This document shows, piece after piece, positions 63,936-64,000 of a stretch of DNA of 64,000 nucleotides. Under the pieces are notes generated by a model. The model searched no databases. It saw only the letters and a program-made list of their open reading frames with translations, and had not been told where the DNA came from. This stretch comes from Serratia fonticola (GTDB taxonomy: Bacteria; Pseudomonadota; Gammaproteobacteria; Enterobacterales; Enterobacteriaceae): contig NZ_VFMK01000001.1 of NCBI RefSeq assembly GCF_006715025.1, forward strand, positions 3,410,001 to 3,474,000, read 5' to 3'. The translations under genes and the position numbers were made by a program. Positions within the stretch are counted from its first letter, which is position 1; the number at the start of each line of letters is the position of its first letter.

Positions 63936-64000
63936 ATGTCCGAATCTTTACGTGGCACGATCGGTAAATTTGCCCTGTTGTCGATGACGTTTGCGGCCGT
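63936..64000 (+). CDS. ygjI: APC-family permease YgjI (3' end beyond window)
   Basis: Only the first 21 codons are present (MSESLRGTIGKFALLSMTFAA). They match the start of E. coli YgjI ([22 protein letters not shown]), an amino-acid/polyamine-type permease that follows ebgC there. GGAGG lies 6 bases before the ATG. The substrate is unknown. Confidence 0.8.
   Translation, partial: MSESLRGTIGKFALLSMTFAA

Overview
The window is a 64 kb stretch of an enterobacterial chromosome, most likely Serratia or a close relative in the Yersiniaceae. I base this on the gene order kdgR-yebQ-htpX-prc-proQ-msrC-letA-letB-rsmF-(insert)-yebV and icd/rluE-nudJ-mnmA-hflD-purB, on proteins that resemble their E. 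coli counterparts almost end to end, and on a complete-looking sucrose, histidine, putrescine and ebg catabolic set. I do not name a species. No rRNA, tRNA, IS element, integrase or CRISPR array is visible.

Layout. 1-4.2 kb: the cystine carrier tcyP (cut by the left edge) and a 2-aminoethylphosphonate degradation module, phnWX with its divergent regulator phnR. 4.2-16.9 kb: envelope and RNA housekeeping genes (kdgR, yebQ, htpX, prc, proQ, msrC, letAB, rsmF). 17-22.9 kb: an archaic (Csu-like) chaperone-usher pilus operon placed between rsmF and yebV. 23-25.3 kb: yebV, a coupled C39-like peptidase/ASCH pair, and several very small genes including a yniD-like membrane peptide. 25.3-29.7 kb: a csc-type sucrose system with two identical operators. 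29.7-34.9 kb: a histidine utilisation cluster, hutDF divergent from hutC-hutIG, with HutC-type palindromes. 35-40 kb: a D-aminopeptidase-like serine hydrolase, small ORFs, tsx, a hypothetical gene and yddG. 40.2-47.5 kb: putrescine catabolism, puuPA divergent from puuDRCB. 47.8-52.8 kb: an AT-richer accessory stretch holding a ToxR/CadC-like membrane regulator, a LysE exporter, an ArcZ-like small RNA, a small zinc-ribbon gene, an orphan type 1 fimbrial subunit, a second RNA candidate under dense palindromes, yagU and a small HRxxC/CxxC protein. 53-58.8 kb: icd/rluE-nudJ-mnmA-hflD-purB. 59-64 kb: ebgR-ebgA-ebgC-ygjI, cut by the right edge.

How it works together. The window is dominated by small, locally regulated scavenging modules (phosphonate, sucrose, histidine, putrescine, nucleosides, beta-galactosides), each beside its own repressor, and for most the operator can be read directly. 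Several modules are incomplete here: phn has no transporter, hut lacks hutH and hutU, and puu lacks puuE, so the missing steps must be encoded elsewhere.

The most interesting observation is an intergenic gene at about 49380-49522. It has a good sigma70 promoter and a rho-independent terminator, and it carries a 16-nt segment identical, as I recall it, to the conserved core of the Hfq-dependent sRNA ArcZ. It looks like a second, differently regulated ArcZ-family RNA. Next are a structured leftward RNA candidate at 51165-51305, the C39-like/ASCH pair, and clusters of tiny genes.
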